Assembly (NCBI GenBank): GCA_950097015.1
Contig: CATNEN010000003.1
Location: forward strand, 3,823,501-3,887,500
DNA: 64,000 nucleotides
Origin: Macrostomum hystrix
Lineage: Eukaryota; Platyhelminthes; Macrostomidae
Direction: 5' to 3'
A program made the translations under genes and the position numbers. Positions 42,501 through 54,938 of the stretch are shown here, in pieces. The notes under the pieces were generated by a model that saw only the letters and a list, made by a program, of their open reading frames with translations, searched no databases and was not told the DNA's origin. Position 1 is the stretch's first letter; each line of letters begins with the position of its first letter.

Positions 42501-45500
42501 ATCCTAGAGGCTTGACTTGCTGATCCTTGAGGCTTGACTCGCTGATCCTTGAGGCTTGACTCGCTGATCGTTGAGGCTTGACTCGTTATACCTTGAGGCT
42601 TGACTTGCTGATCCTTGAGGCTTGACTCGCTGATCCTTGAGGCTTGACTCGCTGATCCTTGAGGTTTGACTCGCTGATCCTTGAGGTTTGACTCGCTGAT
42701 CCTTGAGGCTTGACTCGCTGATCCTTGAGGCTTGACTCGCTGATCCTTGAGGTTTGACTCGCTGATCCTTGAGGCTTGACTTGCTGATCCTTGAGGCTTG
42801 ACTCGCTGATCCTTGAGGCTTGACTCGCTGATCCTTGAGGCTTGACTCCGCTGATCCTTGAGGCTTGACTCGCTGATCCTAGAGGCTTGACTCCGCTGAT
42901 CCTTGAGGTTTGACTCGCTGATCCTTGAGGCTTGACTTGCTGATCCTTGAGGCTTGACTCGCTGATCCTTGAGGCTTGACTCGCTGATCCTTGAGGCTTG
43001 ACTCGCTGATCCTTGAGGCTTGACTTTCTGATCCTTGAGGCTTGACTCGCTGATCCTTGAGGCTTGACTCGCTGATCCTTGAGGCTTGACTCGCTGATCC
43101 TTGAGGTTAGACTCGCTGATCCTTGAGGCTTGACTTGCTGATCCTTGAGGCTTGACTCGCTGATCCTTGAGGTTTGACTCGCTGATCCTTGAGGCTTGAC
43201 TCGCTGATCCTTGAGGCTTGACTCGCTGCTCCTTGAGGCTTGACTTGCTGATCCTTGAGGCTTGACTTGCTGATCCTTGAGGCTTGACTCGCTGCTCCTT
43301 GAGGCTTGACTTGCTGATCCTTGAGGCTTGACTCGCTGATCCTTGAGGCTTGACTCGCTGATCCTTGAGGTTCTCTCGCTGATCCTTGAGGCTTGACTCG
43401 CTGATCCTTGAGGCTTGACTCGCTGATCCTTGAGGCTTGACTCGCTGATCCTTGAGGCTTGACTCGCTGATCCTAGAGGCTTGACTTGCTGATCATTGAG
43501 GCTTGACTCGCTGATCCTAGAGGCTTGACTCGCTGATCCTAGAGGCTTGACTCGCTGATCATTTAGACTTGACTCGCTGATCCTTGAGGCTTGACTCGCT
43601 GATCCTTGAGGCTTGACTCGCTGATCCTTGAGGCTTGACTCGCTGATCCTTGAGGCTTGACTCGCTGATCCTAGAGGCTTGACTTGCTGATCCTTGAGGC
43701 TTGACTCGCTGATCCTTGAGGCTTGACTCGCTGATCCTTGAGGCTTGACTCGCTGATCCTAGAGGCTTGACTTGCTGATCATTGAGGCTTGACTCGCTGA
43801 TCCTAGAGGCTTGACTTGCTGATCCTTGAGGCTTGACTCGCTGATCCTTGAGGCTTGACTTGCTGATCCTTGAGGCTTGACTCGCTGATCCTAGAGGCTT
43901 GACTTGCTGATCCTTGAGGCTTGACTTGCTGATCCTTGAGGCTTGACTCGCTGATCCTTGAGGCTTGACTCGCTGATCCTTGAGGCTTGACTTTCTGATC
44001 CTTGAGGCTTGACTCGCTGATCCTTGAGGCTTGACTCGCTGATCCTTGAGGCTTGACTCGCTGATCCTTGAGGTTAGACTCGCTGATCCTTGAGGCTTGA
44101 CTTGCTGATCCTTGAGGCTTGACTCGCTGATCCTTGAGGTTTGACTCGCTGATCCTTGAGGCTTGACTCGCTGATCCTTGAGGCTTGACTCGCTGCTCCT
44201 TGAGGCTTAACTCGCTGATCCTTGAGGCTTGACTCGCTGATCCTTGAGGCTTGACTCGCTGATCCTTGAGGCTTGACTCGCTGATCCTTGAGGTTAGACT
44301 CGCTGATCCTTGAGGCTTGACTCGCTGATCCTTGAGGTTTGACTCACTGATCCTTGAGGTTAGACTCGCTGATCCTTGAGGCTTGACTCGCTGATCCTTG
44401 AGGCTTGACTCGCTGATCCTTGAGGCTTGACTCGCTGATCCTTGTGGTTTGACTTGCTGATCCTTGAGGTTTGACTCGCTGATCCTTGAGGCTTGACTCC
44501 GCTGATCCTTGAGGTTTGACTCGCTGATCCTTGAGGTTAGACTCGCTGATCCTTGAGGCTTGACTCGCTGATCCTTGAGGTTTGACTCGCTGATCCTTGA
44601 GGTTAGACTCGCTGATCCTTGAGGCTTGACTCGCTGATCCTTGAGGCTTGACTCGCTGATCCTTGAGGCTTGACTCGCTGATCCTTGTGGTTTGACTTGC
44701 TGATCCTTGAGGTTTGACTCGCTGATCCTTGAGGCTTGACTCCGCTGATCCTTGAGGCTTGACTTGCTGATCCTTGAGGCTTGACTCGCTGATCCTAGAG
44801 GCTTGACTTGCTGATCCTTGAGGCTTGACTTGCTGATCCTTGAGGCTTGACTCGCTGATCCTTGAGGCTTGACTCGCTGATCCTTGAGGCTTGACTTTCT
44901 GATCCTTGAGGCTTGACTCGCTGATCCTTGAGGCTTGACTCGCTGATCCTTGAGGCTTGACTCGCTGATCCTTGAGGTTAGACTCGCTGATCCTTGAGGC
45001 TTGACTTGCTGATCCTTGAGGCTTGACTCGCTGATCCTTGAGGTTTGACTCGCTGATCCTTGAGGCTTGACTCGCTGATCCTTGAGGCTTGACTCGCTGC
45101 TCCTTGAGGCTTAACTCGCTGATCCTTGAGGCTTGACTCGCTGATCCTTGAGGCTTGACTCGCTGATCCTTGAGGCTTGACTCGCTGATCCTTGAGGTTA
45201 GACTCGCTGATCCTTGAGGCTTGACTCGCTGATCCTTGAGGTTTGACTCGCTGATCCTTGAGGTTAGACTCGCTGATCCTTGAGGCTTGACTCGCTGATC
45301 CTTGAGGCTTGACTCGCTGATCCTTGAGGCTTGACTCGCTGATCCTTGTGGTTTGACTTGCTGATCCTTGAGGTTTGACTCGCTGATCCTTGAGGCTTGA
45401 CTCCGCTGATCCTAGAGGCTTGACTCGCTGATCCTAGAGGCTTGACTCGCTGATCATTTAGACTTGACTCGCTGATCCTTGAGGCTTGACTCGCTGATCC

Positions 45501-48500
45501 TTGAGGCTTGACTCGCTGATCCTTGAGGCTTGACTCGCTGATCCTTGAGGCTTGACTCGCTGATCCTAGAGGCTTGACTTGCTGATCCTTGAGGCTTGAC
45601 TCGCTGATCCTTGAGGCTTGACTCGCTGATCCTTGAGGCTTGACTCGCTGATCCTAGAGGCTTGACTTGCTGATCCTTGAGGCTTGACTCGCTGATCCTT
45701 GAGGCTTGACTCGCTGATCCTTGAGGCTTGACTCGCTGATCCTTGAGGTTAGACTCGCTGATCCTTGAGGCTTGACTTGCTGATCCTTGAGGCTTGACTC
45801 GCTGATCCTTGAGGTTTGACTCGCTGATCCTTGAGGCTTGACTCGCTGATCCTTGAGGCTTGACTCGCTGCTCCTTGAGGCTTAACTCGCTGATCCTTGA
45901 GGCTTGACTCGCTGATCCTTGAGGCTTGACTCGCTGATCCTTGAGGCTTGACTCGCTGATCCTTGAGGTTAGACTCGCTGATCCTTGAGGCTTGACTCGC
46001 TGATCCTTGAGGTTTGACTCGCTGATCCTTGAGGTTAGACTCGCTGATCCTTGAGGCTTGACTCGCTGATCCTTGAGGCTTGACTCGCTGATCCTTGAGG
46101 CTTGACTCGCTGATCCTTGTGGTTTGACTTGCTGATCCTTGAGGTTTGACTCGCTGATCCTTGAGGCTTGACTCCGCTGATCCTTGAGGTTTGACTCGCT
46201 GATCCTTGAGGCTTGACTCCGCTGATCCTTGAGGCTTGACTCGCTGATCCTTGAGGCTTGACTCGCTGATCCTTGAGGTTTGACTCGCTGATCCTTGAGG
46301 TTCTCTCGCTGATCCTTGAGGCTTGACTCGCTGATCATTTAGACTTGACTCGCTGATCCTTGAGGTTTGACTCGCTGATCCTTGAGGTTTGACTCGCTGA
46401 TCCTTGAGGCTTGACTCGCTGATCCTTGAGGTTAGACTCGCTGATCCTTGAGGCTTGACTCGCTGATCCTTGAGGTTTGACTCGCTGATCCTTGAGGTTA
46501 GACTCGCTGATCCTTGAGGCTTGACTCGCTGATCCTTGAGGCTTGACTCGCTGATCCTTGAGGCTTGACTCGCTGATCCTTGTGGTTTGACTTGCTGATC
46601 CTTGAGGTTTGACTCGCTGATCCTTGAGGCTTGACTCCGCTGATCCTTGAGGTTTGACTCGCTGATCCTTGAGGCTTGACTCCGCTGATCCTTGAGGCTT
46701 GACTCGCTGATCCTTGAGGCTTGACTCGCTGATCCTTGAGGTTTGACTCGCTGATCCTTGAGGCTAAACTCGCTGATCCTTGAGGCTTGACTCGCTGATC
46801 CTTGAGGCTTGACTTGCTGATCCTTGAGGCTTGACTCGCTGATCCTTGAGGCTTGACTCGCTGATCCTTGAGGCTTGACTCGCTGATCCTTGAGGCTTGA
46901 CTTTCTGATCCTTGAGGCTTGACTCGCTGATCCTTGAGGCTTGACTCGCTGATCCTTGAGGCTTGACTCGCTGATCCTTGAGGTTCTCTCGCTGATCCTT
47001 GAGGCTTGACTCGCTGATCCTTGAGGCTTGACTCGCTGATCCTTGAGGCTTGACTCGCTGATCCTTGAGGCTTGACTCGCTGATCCTAGAGGCTTGACTT
47101 GCTGATCATTGAGGCTTGACTCGCTGATCCTAGAGGCTTGACTCGCTGATCCTAGAGGCTTGACTCGCTGATCATTTAGACTTGACTCGCTGATCCTTGA
47201 GGCTTGACTCGCTGATCCTTGAGGCTTGACTCGCTGATCCTTGAGGCTTGACTCGTTATACCTTGAGGCTTGACTTGCTGATCCTTGAGGCTTGACTCGC
47301 TGATCCTTGAGGCTTGACTTGCTGATCCTTGAGGTTAGACTCGCTGATCCTTGAGGCTTGACTCGCTGATCCTAGAGGCTTGACTCGCTGATCCTTGAGG
47401 CTTGACTCGCTGATCCTTGAGGCTTGACTCGCTGATCCTTGAGGCTTGACTCGCTGATCCTTGAGGCTTGACTCGCTGATCCTTGAGGTTAGACTCGCTG
47501 ATCCTTGAGGCTTGACTTGCTGATCCTTGAGGCTTGACTCGCTGATCCTTGAGGTTTGACTCGCTGATCCTTGAGGCTTGACTCGCTGATCCTTGAGGCT
47601 TGACTCGCTGCTCCTTGAGGCTTAACTCGCTGATCCTTGAGGCTTGACTCGCTGATCCTTGAGGCTTGACTCGCTGATCCTTGAGGCTTGACTCGCTGAT
47701 CCTTGAGGTTAGACTCGCTGATCCTTGAGGCTTGACTCGCTGATCCTTGAGGTTTGACTCGCTGATCCTTGAGGTTAGACTCGCTGATCCTTGAGGCTTG
47801 ACTCGCTGATCCTTGAGGCTTGACTCGCTGATCCTTGAGGCTTGACTCGCTGATCCTTGTGGTTTGACTTGCTGATCCTTGAGGTTTGACTCGCTGATCC
47901 TTGAGGCTTGACTCCGCTGATCCTTGAGGTTTGACTCGCTGATCCTTGAGGCTTGACTCCGCTGATCCTTGAGGCTTGACTCGCTGATCCTTGAGGCTTG
48001 ACTCGCTGATCCTTGAGGTTTGACTCGCTGATCCTTGAGGCTAAACTCGCTGATCCTTGAGGCTTGACTCGCTGATCCTTGAGGCTTGACTCGCTGATCC
48101 TTGATGTTTGACTCGCTGATCCTTGAGGCTTGACTCGCTGATCCTTGAGGCTTGACTCGCTGATCCTTGAGGCTTGACTCGCTGATCCTTGAGGCTTGAC
48201 TCCGCTGATCCTTGAGGTTTGACTCGCTGATCCTTGAGGCTTGACTCCGCTGATCCTTGAGGCTTGACTCGCTGATCCTTGAGGCTTGACTCGCTGATCC
48301 TTGAGGTTTGACTCGCTGATCCTTGAGGTTCTCTCGCTGATCCTTGAGGCTTGACTCGCTGATCATTTAGACTTGACTCGCTGATCCTTGAGGCTTGACT
48401 CGCTGATCCTTGATGTTTGACTCGCTGATCCTTGAGGCTTGACTCGCTGATCCTTGAGGCTTGACTCGCTGATCCTTGAGGCTTGACTCGCTGATCCTTG

Positions 48501-51500
48501 ATGTTTGACTCGCTGATCCTTGAGGCTTGACTCGCTGCTCCTTGAGGCTTGACTCGCTGATCCTTGAGGCTTGACTCGCTGATCCTTGAGGTTCTCTCGC
48601 TGATCCTTGAGGCTTGACTCGCTGATCATTTAGACTTGACTCGCTTATCCTTGAGTCTTGACTCGCTGATCTTTGAGGCTTGACTCGCTGATCCTTGAGG
48701 TTTGACTCGCTGATCCTTGAGGCTTGACTCGCTGATCCTTGAGGTTTGACTCGCTGATCCTTGAGGCTTGACTCGCTGATCCTTGAGGCTTGACTCGCTG
48801 ATCCTTGAGGTTTGACTCGCTGATCCTTGAGGCTTGACTCCGCTGATCCTTGAGGTTTGACTCGCTGATCCTTGAGGCTTGACTTGCTGATCCTTGAGGC
48901 TTGACTCGCTGATCCTTGAGGCTTGACTCGCTGATCCTTGAGGCTTGACTCGCTGATCCTAGAGGCTTGACTTGCTGATCCTTGAGGCTTGACTCGCTGA
49001 TCTTTGAGGCTTGACTCGCTGATCCTTGAGGCTTGACTCGCTGATCCTTGAGGCTTGACTTGCTGATCCTTGAGGCTTGACTCGCTGATCCTTGAGGCTT
49101 GACTCGCTGATCCTTGAGGCTTGACTCGCTGATCCTTGAGGCTTGACTCGCTGATCCTTGAGGCTTGACTCGCTGATCCTTGAGGCTTGACTCGCTGATC
49201 CTTGAGGTTCTCTCGCTAATCCTTGAGGCTTGACTCGCTGATCCTAGAGGCTGGACTTGCTGATCCTTGAGGCTTGACTCGCTGATCCTTGAGGCTTGAC
49301 TTGCTGATCCTTGAGGCTTGACTCGCTGATCCTTGAGGCTTGACTCGCTGATCCTTGATGTTTGACTCGCTGATCCTTGAGGCTTGACTCGCTGCTCCTT
49401 GAGGCTTGACTCGCTGATCCTTGAGGCTTGACTCGCTGATCCTTGAGGTTTGACTCGCTGATCCTTGAGGTTCTCTCGCTGATCCTTGAGGCTTGACTCG
49501 CTGATCATTTAGACTTGACTCGCTGATCCTTGAGGTTTGACTCGCTGATCCTTGAGGTTTGACTCGCTGATCCTTGAGGTTTGACTCGCTGATCCTTGAG
49601 GCTTGACTCCGCTGATCCTTGAGGCTTGACTCGCTGATCCTTGAGGCTTGACTCGCTGATCCTAGAGGCTTGACTTGCTGATCATTGAGGCTTGACTCGC
49701 TGATCCTAGAGGCTTGACTTGCTGATCCTTGAGGCTTGACTCGCTGATCCTTGAGGCTTGACTCGCTGATCCTTGAGGCTTGACTCGTTATACCTTGAGG
49801 CTTGACTTGCTGATCCTTGAGGCTTGACTCGCTGATCCTTGAGGCTTGACTCGCTGATCCTTGAGGTTTGACTCGCTGATCCTTGAGGCTTGACTTGCTG
49901 ATCCTTGAGGCTTGACTCCGCTGATCCTTGAGGCTTGACTCGCTGATCCTAGAGGCTTGACTCCGCTGATCCTTGAGGTTTGACTCGCTGATCCTTGAGG
50001 CTTGACTTGCTGATCCTTGAGGCTTGACTCGCTGATCCTTGAGGCTTGACTCGCTGATCCTTGAGGCTTGACTCGCTGATCCTTGAGGCTTGACTTGCTG
50101 ATCCTTGAGGCTTGACTCGCTGATCCTAGAGGCTTGACTTGCTGATCCTTGAGGCTTGACTTGCTGATCCTTGAGGCTTGACTCGCTGATCCTTGAAGCT
50201 TGACTCGCTGATCCTTGAGGCTTGACTTTCTGATCCTTGAGGCTTGACTCGCTGATCCTTGAGGCTTGACTCGCTGATCCTTGAGGCTTGACTCGCTGAT
50301 CCTTGAGGTTAGACTCGCTGATCCTTGAGGCTTGACTTGCTGATCCTTGAGGCTTGACTCGCTGATCCTTGAGGTTTGACTCGCTGATCCTTGAGGCTTG
50401 ACTCGCTGATCCTTGAGGCTTGACTCGCTGCTCCTTGAGGCTTAACTCGCTGATCCTTGAGGCTTGACTCGCTGATCCTTGAGGCTTGACTCGCTGATCC
50501 TTGAGGCTTGACTCGCTGATCCTTGAGGTTAGACTCGCTGATCCTTGAGGCTTGACTCGCTGATCCTTGAGGTTTGACTCGCTGATCCTTGAGGTTAGAC
50601 TCGCTGATCCTTGAGGCTTGACTCGCTGATCCTTGAGGCTTGACTCGCTGATCCTTGAGGCTTGACTCGCTGATCCTTGTGGTTTGACTTGCTGATCCTT
50701 GAGGTTTGACTCGCTGATCCTTGAGGCTTGACTCCGCTGATCCTTGAGGTTTGACTCGCTGATCCTTGAGGCTTGACTCCGCTGATCCTTGAGGCTTGAC
50801 TCGCTGATCCTTGAGGCTTGACTCGCTGATCCTTGAGGTTTGACTCGCTGATCCTTGAGGCTTAACTCGCTGATCCTTGAGGCTTGACTCGCTGATCCTT
50901 GAGGCTTGACTCGCTGATCCTTGATGTTTGACTCGCTGATCCTTGAGGCTTGACTCGCTGATCCTTGAGGCTTGACTCGCTGATCCTTGAGGCTTGACTC
51001 GCTGATCCTTGAGGCTTGACTCCGCTGATCCTTGAGGTTTGACTCGCTGATCCTTGAGGCTTGACTCCGCTGATCCTTGAGGCTTGACTCGCTGATCCTT
51101 GAGGCTTGACTCGCTGATCCTTGAGGCTTGACTCGCTGATCCTTGAGGCTTGACTCCGCTGATCCTTGAGGCTTGACTCGCTGATCCTTGAGGCTTGACT
51201 CGCTGATCCTTGAGGTTTGACTCGCTGATCCTTGAGGTTCTCTCGCTGATCCTTGAGGCTTGACTCGCTGATCATTTAGACTTGACTCGCTGATCCTTGA
51301 GGCTTGACTCGCTGATCCTTGATGTTTGACTCGCTGATCCTTGAGGCTTGACTCGCTGATCCTTGAGGCTTGACTCGCTGATCCTTGAGGCTTGACTCGC
51401 TGATCCTTGATGTTTGACTCGCTGATCCTTGAGGCTTGACTCGCTGCTCCTTGAGGCTTGACTCGCTGATCCTTGAGGCTTGACTCGCTGATCCTTGAGG

Positions 51501-51967
51501 TTCTCTCGCTGATCCTTGAGGCTTGACTCGCTGATCATTTAGACTTGACTCGCTGATCCTTGAGGCTTGACTCGCTGATCCTTGAGGCTTGACTCGCTGA
51601 TCCTTGAGGTTTGACTCGCTGATCCTTGAGGCTTGACTCGCTGATCCTTGAGGTTTGACTCGCTGATCCTTGAGGCTTGACTCGCTGATCCTTGAGGCTT
51701 GACTCGCTGATCCTTGAGGTTTGACTAGCTGATCCTTGAGGCTTGACTCCGCTGATCCTTGAGGTTTGACTCGCTGATCCTTGAGGCTTGACTTGCTGAT
51801 CCTTGAGGCTTGACTCGCTGATCCTTGAGGCTTGACTCGCTGATCCTTGAGGCTTGACTCGCTGATCCTAGAGGCTTGACTTGCTGATCCTTGAGGCTTG
51901 ACTCGCTGATCCTTGAGGCTTGACTCGCTGATCCTTGAGGTTAGACTCGCTGATCCTTGAGGCTTAA
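36572..51967. repeat. Giant 22-bp minisatellite array, about 15.4 kb
   Basis: Roughly 700 head-to-tail units, consensus GATCCTTGAGGCTTGACT plus CGCT, fill the interval without any unique sequence. Recurrent variants are: CTTGACTTGCT; CTAGAGG; GAGGTTTGAC; GAGGTTAGAC; GATGTTTGAC; a shortened GAGGTTCTCTC unit; GTTCGATCC and ACTCCGCTG units one base longer; TTAGCATTGAGG; GATCATTTAGACTTGAC; GTTATACC; and GCTGCTCC. Variants recur in fixed order at distances of kilobases, so it is a higher-order array. Because 22 is not a multiple of three, three unit copies give a 22-residue peptide repeat on the minus strand (SLKDQRVKPQGSASQ and so on). Stop-free frames of up to 814 codons follow from this and are not evidence of a gene. 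Confidence 0.97.
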
Positions 51968-52766
51968 CACATTATGTCACCGAGAGTGGAGCGTCCGACC
52001 TGCAGCCCGACTCGCAGGCGGTACTGCTGCTCAGCGCCGAGAACCTCGAACATTTTGAACTCAGTGCTGTACTTCCTGCCGCTGAAGTCCTCCGTCTCGA
52101 TCCTCAGTCCGCATCGAGCTGTGAGTGGGTAGCCGTTCTTCGCTCCGGTGACAGTCAACTCGGACAGACGCTCCAGGCCTGCGGGATTCGAGTAAACTCA
52201 CAAACAGACTCTCATACTCACAAAGGCGGGAAGAAATGATCCAATGAAGGATTGGAAAGCTCCCTACTCACCCATCCAGTAGTTGGACTTGGGATTTCCG
52301 AACCCTTCACGAACTGGTGTTCCGAACTGGATTTCCGAACACCATGCAGGTCAGCCGCTTCACATGAGCTCTTCATCTCCTCCAGAAGTGAGAGTCCTGA
52401 CTCGCCGCTCGTCAAGGCTTTGTTGACCTTCACTTTCAATCCCGTGATTGTGACTCGGCCGACCTTCATCGACGAGTGGACGGGTGATCGCAAGGTGTTG
52501 GCATCGATGCGGACAGGTAGGACCAGCTGGTACTTCATGTAGACTCGGCTGTACTTCGGTGAGCTGCAAGACGAGTCGAATGCGACTCTGGGCTCCGCCA
52601 CCTGAGCTCCATCCACCTCAAACACCCTCAACTTTGATCCTCTGAAGGAGACCGTGCCGACACTGTTGAAGCTGTCAACGTCCATGTACTGCACGTCTCC
52701 CTGTGAGAGAGAGACGCAGCAGGAGAAGCATAGAAGAGCGACGGCGGCGAGAGTCCACGACTGCAT
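51968..52766 (-). pseudogene. Broken duplicate of the fibrinogen-domain gene
   Basis: The start is nearly identical to the intact gene: MQSWTLAAVALLCFSCCVS, then the same region with few changes (SPKYSRV, GLKVKVNKA). About 240 bases of exon 1 that encode the start of the fibrinogen domain are missing, replaced by a short scrambled filler (about 52310-52345). A C is lost just beyond, so the conserved GFGNPKSNYWMG is read out of frame. Exon 2 begins at 52178 and matches to GLQVGRSTLGD, then runs into the 22-bp array at about 51967, so the calcium site and C terminus are gone. Three independent lesions make it a pseudogene. High identity in the remaining parts suggests a recent duplication. Confidence 0.9.
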
Positions 52767-52783
52767 GGCTGTGTGACAGTGAA

Positions 52784-52830
52784 TGATCCTGACGCTTGAC
52801 TTGCTGATTTTTGCAGTAATTTGGACGCTT
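52784..52830 (+). repeat. Decayed 22-bp unit in the 5' flank of the pseudogene
   Basis: GATCCTGACGCTTGACTTGC follows the pseudogene start at the same place as the seed units at 35582 and is then interrupted by TGATTTTTGCAGTAATTTGG. So the seed was present before the gene duplicated. Confidence 0.6.
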
Positions 52831-53408
52831 CATAGACGATTTTTATTATGTTTGTGCTGTTTTAGTTTTCTGCAGATCTAGTCATGCTATAATGATAAGA
52901 ATTATACAACATAGGATTAGTGCTAAAAAATGCTATGTATATAGATTATATATTCAGACATTAAACATAAATTATGCACTTATATACTAAGCATATTTTT
53001 ATGCAGTTATGCTAATTACGAATAGGCGGACCGTCCGGTAAGCCCGTGTTTGTCGCGGACTCTTGCTAAAGCGCATAAACTTTCATAACACTTTTTGTTC
53101 TCCTAAGGCTCATTCCATGCTCCTATCAAAAGAGGCCAAAACACAAGATTGTTAATTTTTTGCGATTTTTTGAACATACAACACAAATGTGCGTACACCG
53201 TACACCTAATTTAGGGTTGAACTAGGAGTTTAGGATTAAACTAGTGCATCAAAAAGTAAAAAAATATTTTTACTAATCTGATCAACAAACACAAGTATAT
53301 AATGAACTATAGTTTTTTGTTTTGTTTAAATTACTAAGACAGGCTTGTTAAGTGTACGCACAGTTTTAAGTTGACATTAAAACTTCTTAGAAAAGAGGAC
53401 ATCGTGCT
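52831..53408. other. AT-rich spacer upstream of the OST3-like gene
   Basis: No exon or array. It should contain the promoter of the gene starting at 53484, but no clear promoter element is visible. Confidence 0.5.
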
Positions 53409-53483
53409 GTGCTCCTGTTGCTTTCAAATCCGTATTCCGCCATTTTTATTGCAATACGTTATCTCCGGTGCCATTTTGCTGTC

Positions 53484-54464
53484 ATGCGGCTAGTGCCAGT
53501 TATTTTATTCGTCTGTCTAGCCTTCGAATTGTCTTTTGCTGACCCTGCAAAAGATCAAGTCCTCTCGCAACGCGTGCAACAACTAATTGACTGGAGCTCT
53601 AGAAAATCTGTTATTCGATTAAATTCGGACAAATTTCGCCAGTATGTTAAGGGACCGCCAAAGAACTACTCTGTAATCGTAATGTTGACTGCATTATCTC
53701 CATCTCGTGGTTGTCAAGTTTGCAAGTATGCTCATGAGGAATTCACGATTGTCGCTAACTCATGGCGATATGCTCAGTCATGGACGAGTTCACTGTTCTT
53801 TGCTATGGTCGACTTTGACGAGGGATCTGATGTGTTTTCTCTGTTGAAGCAGAATTCAGCGCCAGTTTTTATTCATTTTCCTCCAAAAGGTCAGCCAAAG
53901 AAAGGGGATGTAATGGATATACATCGTGTTGGCTTTCAAGCTGAAGTTATGGCTCGTTGGATTACTGAAAGAACTGATATCCAAATCCGCGTATTCCGCC
54001 CACCAAACTACTCCTGGACTCTTGTGCTTGGTATCCTGATGTCGATGGCAGTTGGTGTGCTCTATCTAAAACGCAGCAGCTTGGATTTCATTCATAACAA
54101 AAAGTCGTGGGGAATCTTCACAACTACTGTTATTTTTGCTATGATTTCTGGACAGATGTGGAACCATATCCGTGGCCCACCATTTCTCCACAAGCAACCA
54201 AACAGTGCCAACTTTATGTACATTTATCCTGGTGCTGACTTTCAATTCATTGCAGAAACCTTCATTATATACATTTTGTATGCTGCTATTGTTGGTAGTG
54301 TTGTGCTTCTTAATGAAGCCCATTCATCGTCTAAGATTGATGCTGGCAAAAGGAAGGTTATCGCTCTGTCTGGTATTGGAATTTTCCTTGTCTTCTTTAG
54401 CCTACTTCTCTCAATCTTTCGAAGCAAGTATAGTGGTTATCCTTATAGCTTATTCTTCAAATAA
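53484..54464 (+). CDS. OST3/OST6-type oligosaccharyltransferase subunit (MAGT1/TUSC3-like)
   Basis: A single exon encodes 326 residues, close to the 335 of MAGT1. It has a signal peptide (MRLVPVILFVCLAFELSFA), a luminal thioredoxin-like domain with the redox motif CQVC at residues 77-80, and four membrane spans at about 177-196, 209-226, 256-276 and 291-311. SGQMWNHIRGPPF and a YPGADFQFIAETF stretch are typical of the family. The protein is a subunit of the ER oligosaccharyltransferase, where the CxxC holds substrates by mixed disulfides during N-glycosylation; magnesium transport has also been proposed for vertebrate members. The first ATG in the frame is at 53484. The complete lack of introns contrasts with the intron-rich neighbours. 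It is intact, and AATAAA lies at 54933. Confidence 0.95.
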   Translation: MRLVPVILFVCLAFELSFADPAKDQVLSQRVQQLIDWSSRKSVIRLNSDKFRQYVKGPPKNYSVIVMLTALSPSRGCQVCKYAHEEFTIVANSWRYAQSWTSSLFFAMVDFDEGSDVFSLLKQNSAPVFIHFPPKGQPKKGDVMDIHRVGFQAEVMARWITERTDIQIRVFRPPNYSWTLVLGILMSMAVGVLYLKRSSLDFIHNKKSWGIFTTTVIFAMISGQMWNHIRGPPFLHKQPNSANFMYIYPGADFQFIAETFIIYILYAAIVGSVVLLNEAHSSSKIDAGKRKVIALSGIGIFLVFFSLLLSIFRSKYSGYPYSLFFK

Positions 54465-54932
54465 GTAGTCTTTAACTTTGAGCTAAGTCAACAAGTTTGC
54501 TGAAGACAAATGTAATAGCTATTGTTTTGCCTAACATAACTGAAATTACATTTTATTTAATATTCATAACAAAGAGAATTTTCTCATTTTTTCTTTTTTT
54601 TGTTCTTATCCTGTTGAACTTGATATCCGAAATTGTTATATTAGTGTTTCTAGTGTTTTTAAAAGTAAATTTGAAGCAATAATTGTTTTTAGGAGTACAA
54701 CATTTTGCTTCATTTTTAGTATGTTAATTAAAAAAACTAGCAAATTTTATTCTGTGCTTCAGCTATTTCCCCCCTTTCAAGTTCTGTAAGTCATACATTT
54801 TATTTAAAATATTACTCATAAGTATGTAACTGTCATTTTTTTCTTATAATCTAAAGCTTATAGGTAGGTTATTGTCATTCTATTCATTAACTATTTTTAA
54901 CCATTAAATGCTGACTAGCCTTCAGAGCACAA

Positions 54933-54938
54933 AATAAA
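54933..54938 (+). terminator. Poly(A) signal of the OST3-like gene
   Basis: AATAAA lies about 470 bases past the stop codon, in an AT-rich 3' region with further AATAAA words (for example near 55321). Confidence 0.5.

Noticed and set aside
39979-51538. Further long minus-strand repeat frames in the 22-bp array
   Set aside because: Same artefact; starts arise from the GATCATTTAGAC variant, which supplies an ATG on the minus strand.
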